Of a stretch of 7,749 bases of DNA, positions 5,563 to 7,749 are shown in pieces. Source of the DNA: JAWWBL01 sp033720975 (GTDB lineage Bacteria > Actinomycetota > Acidimicrobiia > Spongiisociales > ZC4RG35); NCBI GenBank assembly GCA_033720975.1, contig JAWWBL010000081.1:1-7749 (forward strand). Direction: 5' to 3'. A model generated the notes under the pieces. It worked only from the letters and a program-made list of their open reading frames with translations. It ran no database searches and was not told where the DNA came from. Each line of letters starts with the position of its first letter. The first letter of the stretch is position 1. The position numbers and the translations under genes were made by a program.

Positions 5563-6139
5563 CTTCCACCTCAAAGCGACGAGTCATTCCTGCAACCCCC
5601 TTCCCGGACGCCTCGATGACAAGACGTCTCTTCTTCAACTTCCCGTGACCGCGGTCCGCCCCCTCCCAGGTGACACCCAATGCCCGCAGCCGCAAATGGG
5701 CTATCCCCGCGGGCAAGCCCCTCCCCATCGATCTCATCGCCACCGCCACTCGACGAGCACGGGCCAGAGCGGCAAGACGGCGAAGATCGTGCTCTTTGAC
5801 CTGGGCGGGAACCTCGGCGTAAACCGCACGCACTCCTTCGAGGATGGCTGCGGTCACCTTCGGCCAGAGAACGTGGCTGTCACATCGGACGATGGCCAAT
5901 CTCTCGCCGATAACACCAGCTTCCCAGGCGGCTCCAGGGGAAATCCAACCTCTGGTATCGATCACGACCACCGGTGCCACCCTGGAATGAGGGGCAAGCA
6001 GCCCAAGGCCCAACCGGGTTAACCCGGTACCGGCGACACCGACCATCTCGATGAGCCGCCCGGGCTGGAGACGCATGTAGCCCTCTTGGTGGGAAAGGGT
6101 TGTGATGTCGGTGCTCTTGACACCCTCGGTACCCAACAT
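5492..6139 (-). CDS. imuA: ImuA (RecA-like SOS mutagenesis accessory protein)
   Basis: A 215-residue RecA/SulA-superfamily protein, the usual partner of ImuB and DnaE2 in damage-induced mutagenesis. After LQPGRLIEMVG (residues 24-34) comes a P-loop-like GVAGTGLT at 34-41 in which Leu replaces the phosphate-binding Lys. Then come VAPVVVIDTRGW (a Walker-B-position strand), WPKVTAAILEG, a helix of alternating Ala/Arg/Leu, and a C-terminal VVRLVSDVV strand. Identification rests on this layout and on direct overlap with imuB under an SOS-box promoter. The size matches the mycobacterial ImuA' of about 200 residues. ATG at 6139 is the first in-frame ATG downstream of the promoter, with GGAG two bases before it. 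ATG at 6076, with AGAGG at better spacing, is a real alternative giving 194 residues. Lack of the P-loop Lys suggests no ATPase activity, but this is inferred. Confidence 0.82.
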   Translation of the reverse strand: MLGTEGVKSTDITTLSHQEGYMRLQPGRLIEMVGVAGTGLTRLGLGLLAPHSRVAPVVVIDTRGWISPGAAWEAGVIGERLAIVRCDSHVLWPKVTAAILEGVRAVYAEVPAQVKEHDLRRLAALARARRVAVAMRSMGRGLPAGIAHLRLRALGVTWEGADRGHGKLKKRRLVIEASGKGVAGMTRRFEVEDEGTDVVRLVSDVVVDQARRATG

Positions 6140-6159
6140 GTCTCCATTCGGGCCGACCA

Positions 6160-6188
6160 AGGCTAGTCGAACATGTGTTCGATGACAA
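6160..6188 (-). promoter_or_regulatory. SOS-regulated promoter of imuA-imuB
   Basis: On the minus strand TTGTCA (6188-6183) and TAGCCT (6165-6160) form -35 and -10 elements with an ideal 17-base spacer. The spacer contains the 16-base SOS palindrome at 6182-6167, so LexA bound there would block RNA polymerase directly. Predicted transcription start is near 6153, giving a leader of about 14 bases before the ATG at 6139. Confidence 0.85.
6167..6182. promoter_or_regulatory. LexA operator (SOS box)
   Basis: TCGAACATGTGTTCGA is a palindrome with perfect six-base arms around four central bases. It matches the Gram-positive and mycobacterial LexA consensus CGAACNNNNGTTCG. Its place between -35 and -10 of the imuA promoter explains damage-inducible control of imuA-imuB. 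Confidence 0.9.
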
Positions 6189-6224
6189 GAGGGGTGGATT
6201 CGGCCGCACCGGCCAGTTCTCGCC

Positions 6225-6300
6225 AATAGAGTCAGCCTGCCCGTCACACACAAAAGGAGGACCGATGTCAGACGAGCAGCACATGTCCGATATGCCAGAA
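6225..6300 (+). repeat. Duplicated leader, copy 1 (promoter, ribosome binding site, first codons)
   Basis: This segment matches 6716-6790 at about nine in ten positions, with one single-base indel. It holds a -10-like TAGAGT at 6227-6232, a conserved untranslated stretch, a perfect AAAGGAGG at 6253-6260 four bases before the ATG, and the first 12 codons (MSDEQHM and onward). No convincing -35 was found. Confidence 0.85.
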
Positions 6301-6693
6301 CCGACCCCATCCCCAAGTCCAATGAGTGGAATGGGTGACCTTTCGTCGGGTGCGGGGATGTTGACGCTAGGAGCGATCGTTCTCATCGCCACCTACGTGA
6401 TATTCGGGCTGATTTCAAACGACTACTGGGTCGGATGGATGGCAGTGGTGCCCGCGGTCCTAGTGGTGCTCCTGCAATGGAACGACGGGTCTTTTGCAGA
6501 GAGAATCGCGTCGAAGTCCACCCTCATGAAAGCCCTGGGCTACGTCATCGTCATTGTCGGTGCCCTCGCCTTGATCGAGGACATTCGATTCCCGGAGGGG
6601 ACACTCGACGAGATGCCGGACTTGCTGGGAGCACTTGCTGCATACGCCGGGTATGTCCTCGCATTCCTGGGAGCTCGCTCGATCAAGGCCTGA
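6265..6693 (+). CDS. Four-helix membrane protein of unknown function, paralog 1
   Basis: A 142-residue protein. Its first 30 residues are hydrophilic, acidic and rich in Met and Pro (MSDEQHMSDMPEPTPSPSPM). Four hydrophobic segments follow at about 31-51, 54-72, 88-106 and 120-138, so both termini are probably cytoplasmic. No enzyme motif is visible and I do not recognise the family. The start is secure: AAAGGAGG lies four bases upstream, and the start context is shared with the paralog downstream. The two proteins share LTLGA in helix 1, a DY after it, MKALG before helix 3, a G-A then I-x-D pattern after it, and GAR near the C-terminus, so they descend from a tandem duplication. The gene is divergent from imuA; the SOS box lies well upstream of its -10 and probably does not control it. 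Confidence 0.85.
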   Translation: MSDEQHMSDMPEPTPSPSPMSGMGDLSSGAGMLTLGAIVLIATYVIFGLISNDYWVGWMAVVPAVLVVLLQWNDGSFAERIASKSTLMKALGYVIVIVGALALIEDIRFPEGTLDEMPDLLGALAAYAGYVLAFLGARSIKA

Positions 6694-6715
6694 CCTCAAC
6701 TGGCCGGTCCCGGTA

Positions 6716-6790
6716 AATAGAGTCGGCCTGCCCGTGACACACAAAGGAGGACCGATGTCAGACGAGCAGCACATGCCGGATATGCCGGAC
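6716..6790 (+). repeat. Duplicated leader, copy 2 (promoter, ribosome binding site, first codons)
   Basis: This is the second copy of the 6225-6300 segment. TAGAGT at 6718-6723 is the matching -10-like element, and AAAGGAGG at 6743-6750 lies four bases before the ATG at 6755. It begins 22 bases after the stop codon of paralog 1, so the second gene likely has its own promoter in addition to any read-through. Confidence 0.85.
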
Positions 6791-7216
6791 GAGCACGGGA
6801 TGTCAGAACCCCCGGAACCGGATCCAACCGGGCAAGTCAGGACGGGTATGCCGTCCATCGACGACTTCTCCACCGGAGAAGGGCTGATAACGCTCGGCGC
6901 CATGATCCTTCTCGGCGTCTGGCTCATATTCGACGTAATCACCGACGACTACGGGCTGAGCATTTTGACGGTCGTGCTCGCTGCGGCAGCTGTGATCCTG
7001 CCCCGTCTCAAGAGCGAAGCGGTTGAGGCTTATCACACCCTTGGAATGACGATGAAGGCGCTCGGTTGGGCACTTGCCCTCACGGGAGCAGTGGAGATCA
7101 TCGCTGACCTCGAAGCGGGAATCTTCTCCTCCGACGCAACCACGATCATTGCCGGTGTTCTCGGCTGGCTCGGATTCGGTGTGGTGTTCCAAGGAGCTCG
7201 GACCGCAAAAGGCTGA
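6755..7216 (+). CDS. Four-helix membrane protein of unknown function, paralog 2
   Basis: A 153-residue relative of the preceding gene product. It has a longer acidic tail with Met and His residues (MSDEQHMPDMPDEHGMSEPP) and hydrophobic segments at about 43-63, 66-83, 97-117 and 128-147. Helix 1 begins GLITLGAMILLGVWLIFD and helix 3 is preceded by MTMKALG, as in paralog 1; the C-terminus ends GARTAKG against GARSIKA. No catalytic or transport motif is visible. An in-frame extension upstream to 6635 exists, but it would read through the end of paralog 1 and lacks the ribosome binding site found at 6743-6750. The stop is one base from the stop of the converging glycosylase gene, leaving no room for a dedicated terminator. 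Confidence 0.85.
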   Translation: MSDEQHMPDMPDEHGMSEPPEPDPTGQVRTGMPSIDDFSTGEGLITLGAMILLGVWLIFDVITDDYGLSILTVVLAAAAVILPRLKSEAVEAYHTLGMTMKALGWALALTGAVEIIADLEAGIFSSDATTIIAGVLGWLGFGVVFQGARTAKG

Positions 7217-7217
7217 C

Positions 7218-7749
7218 TCAGCCCTCCTCGAGCTCCTCCAAGGTCTTCGGCCAGTCGTCTTTGAGCAGACGGGACAGTGATCTGTCCGCAAGCAGCTTGC
7301 CCCCGGTCTGACAGGTAGCGCAATAGTTCGTCTCGTTGGAGGCATAGACGATTCGCTGAACGGGTGATCCACACCTGGGGCACTTCTCGCGGTATTTGCC
7401 GTGAACCGCCATGTCGTCGCGAAACGCGGTGACCTTGGTGGGCCACCCATCACCGACCTCCTCGCGAAGCCGGTCTGTCCACTCTGTCAGCGACTCGACC
7501 ACGGCCGCATGCAGACGGCCGACCTCCTCATCGCTCAACCGGCCGGTGCGCTTGACCGGTGACATCCGTGCGCGCCACAGGATCTCGTCTGAATAGGCAT
7601 TGCCGATGCCGGAGAGGATGCGGGGATCGGTGAGTGCCCTTTTCAGAGTTCGATTCTCCCTTCGGATCGCCGCCGCGAACTCCTCGCGGCTTGCATCCAG
7701 CGGCTCGATCCCACCCCGGTCGAGATCCGCTACTCCTGCCCAACCGTGA
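7218..7749 (-). CDS. Fpg/Nei-family DNA glycosylase, C-terminal part, partial
   Basis: The last 177 residues are in the window and the N-terminal catalytic domain lies beyond the right edge. The visible part holds the helix-two-turn-helix DNA-binding domain, with DPRILSGIGNAYSDEILW carrying the family's G-x-G-N element, and a C-terminal zinc finger of pattern CX2CX16CX2C (CPRC at 7387-7376 on the minus strand, then CATC). The protein ends KLLADRSLSRLLKDDWPKTLEELEEG, longer than Escherichia coli Fpg or Nei. These enzymes remove oxidised bases and nick the DNA in base excision repair. In the finger, the arginine of Fpg and Nei five residues before the third cysteine is Asn (YASNETNYC), suggesting a separate subfamily. 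The catalytic Pro2/Glu3 cannot be checked here. An internal ATG at 7565 is not a gene start, as the frame stays open and homologous to the window edge. Confidence 0.88.
   Translation of the reverse strand, partial: HGWAGVADLDRGGIEPLDASREEFAAAIRRENRTLKRALTDPRILSGIGNAYSDEILWRARMSPVKRTGRLSDEEVGRLHAAVVESLTEWTDRLREEVGDGWPTKVTAFRDDMAVHGKYREKCPRCGSPVQRIVYASNETNYCATCQTGGKLLADRSLSRLLKDDWPKTLEELEEG

Noticed and set aside
5378..6022. A 214-codon open frame on the plus strand
   Set aside because: It is antisense to imuA and the start of imuB, with low-complexity Ser/Arg/His/Pro-rich translation.
6167..6182. SOS box as regulator of the divergent membrane-protein gene
   Set aside because: It lies 44 bases upstream of that gene's -10-like element, outside the usual repression zone, whereas it sits exactly in the imuA promoter spacer.
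6140..6322. In-frame extension of imuA upstream to 6322
   Set aside because: It would place the start upstream of the SOS promoter and read back through the leader of the divergent membrane-protein gene. The added residues do not resemble ImuA.
1..7749. RNA genes, CRISPR arrays, insertion sequences, attachment sites, riboswitches
   Set aside because: I looked for tRNA-like cloverleaf ends, regularly spaced repeats, transposase motifs and long untranslated leaders and found none; nearly all bases are accounted for by coding regions.

Overview
The window is GC-rich and gene-dense, with almost no intergenic space. It looks like the chromosome of an Actinomycetota member, probably a deep-branching one such as an uncultured acidimicrobial lineage; the class is an inference. 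The pointers are a Gram-positive-type SOS box in front of an imuA-imuB pair, an F420-type split-barrel enzyme of the Rv0121 family, an IcmF-type acyl-CoA mutase, a nickel-binding-like (DUF4242) domain fused to a class III cyclase, and several genes whose start codon lies six bases after a -10 hexamer, as in leaderless actinobacterial transcripts.

Layout, left to right. 1-330 (-): the N-terminal B12-binding domain of IcmF, cut by the window edge. 425-736 (+): a 103-residue protein of unknown function. 767-1513 (+): a membrane-anchored SGNH hydrolase, overlapping by 14 bases a 137-residue F420-type enzyme (1500-1913, +). 1888-2433 (-): 5-formyltetrahydrofolate cyclo-ligase, overlapping the previous gene tail to tail and divergent from a PlsC-type acyltransferase (2471-3214, +). 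3257-4078 (+): DUF4242-adenylate/guanylate cyclase fusion, most likely starting at a rare ATT codon. 4069-5562 and 5492-6139 (both -): imuB and imuA, an SOS-induced mutagenesis operon with a perfect palindromic SOS box between its -35 and -10 elements. 6265-6693 and 6755-7216 (both +): two tandem paralogous four-helix membrane proteins of unknown function whose leaders and first codons are almost identical. 7218-7749 (-): the C-terminal half of an Fpg/Nei-family DNA glycosylase, cut by the right edge.

The only multi-gene pathway visible is DNA-damage response. ImuA and ImuB are accessory factors for the error-prone polymerase DnaE2, which is not in this window, and the Fpg/Nei glycosylase is a base-excision-repair enzyme nearby. 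The other genes are housekeeping or metabolic singletons (folate, phospholipid, acyl-CoA and F420 chemistry) plus one second-messenger enzyme. I see no RNA gene, CRISPR array, insertion sequence, prophage gene or strong intrinsic terminator. No clearly new multi-gene system is apparent; the least explained parts are the tandem membrane paralogs, the ATT start and the 103-residue unknown.
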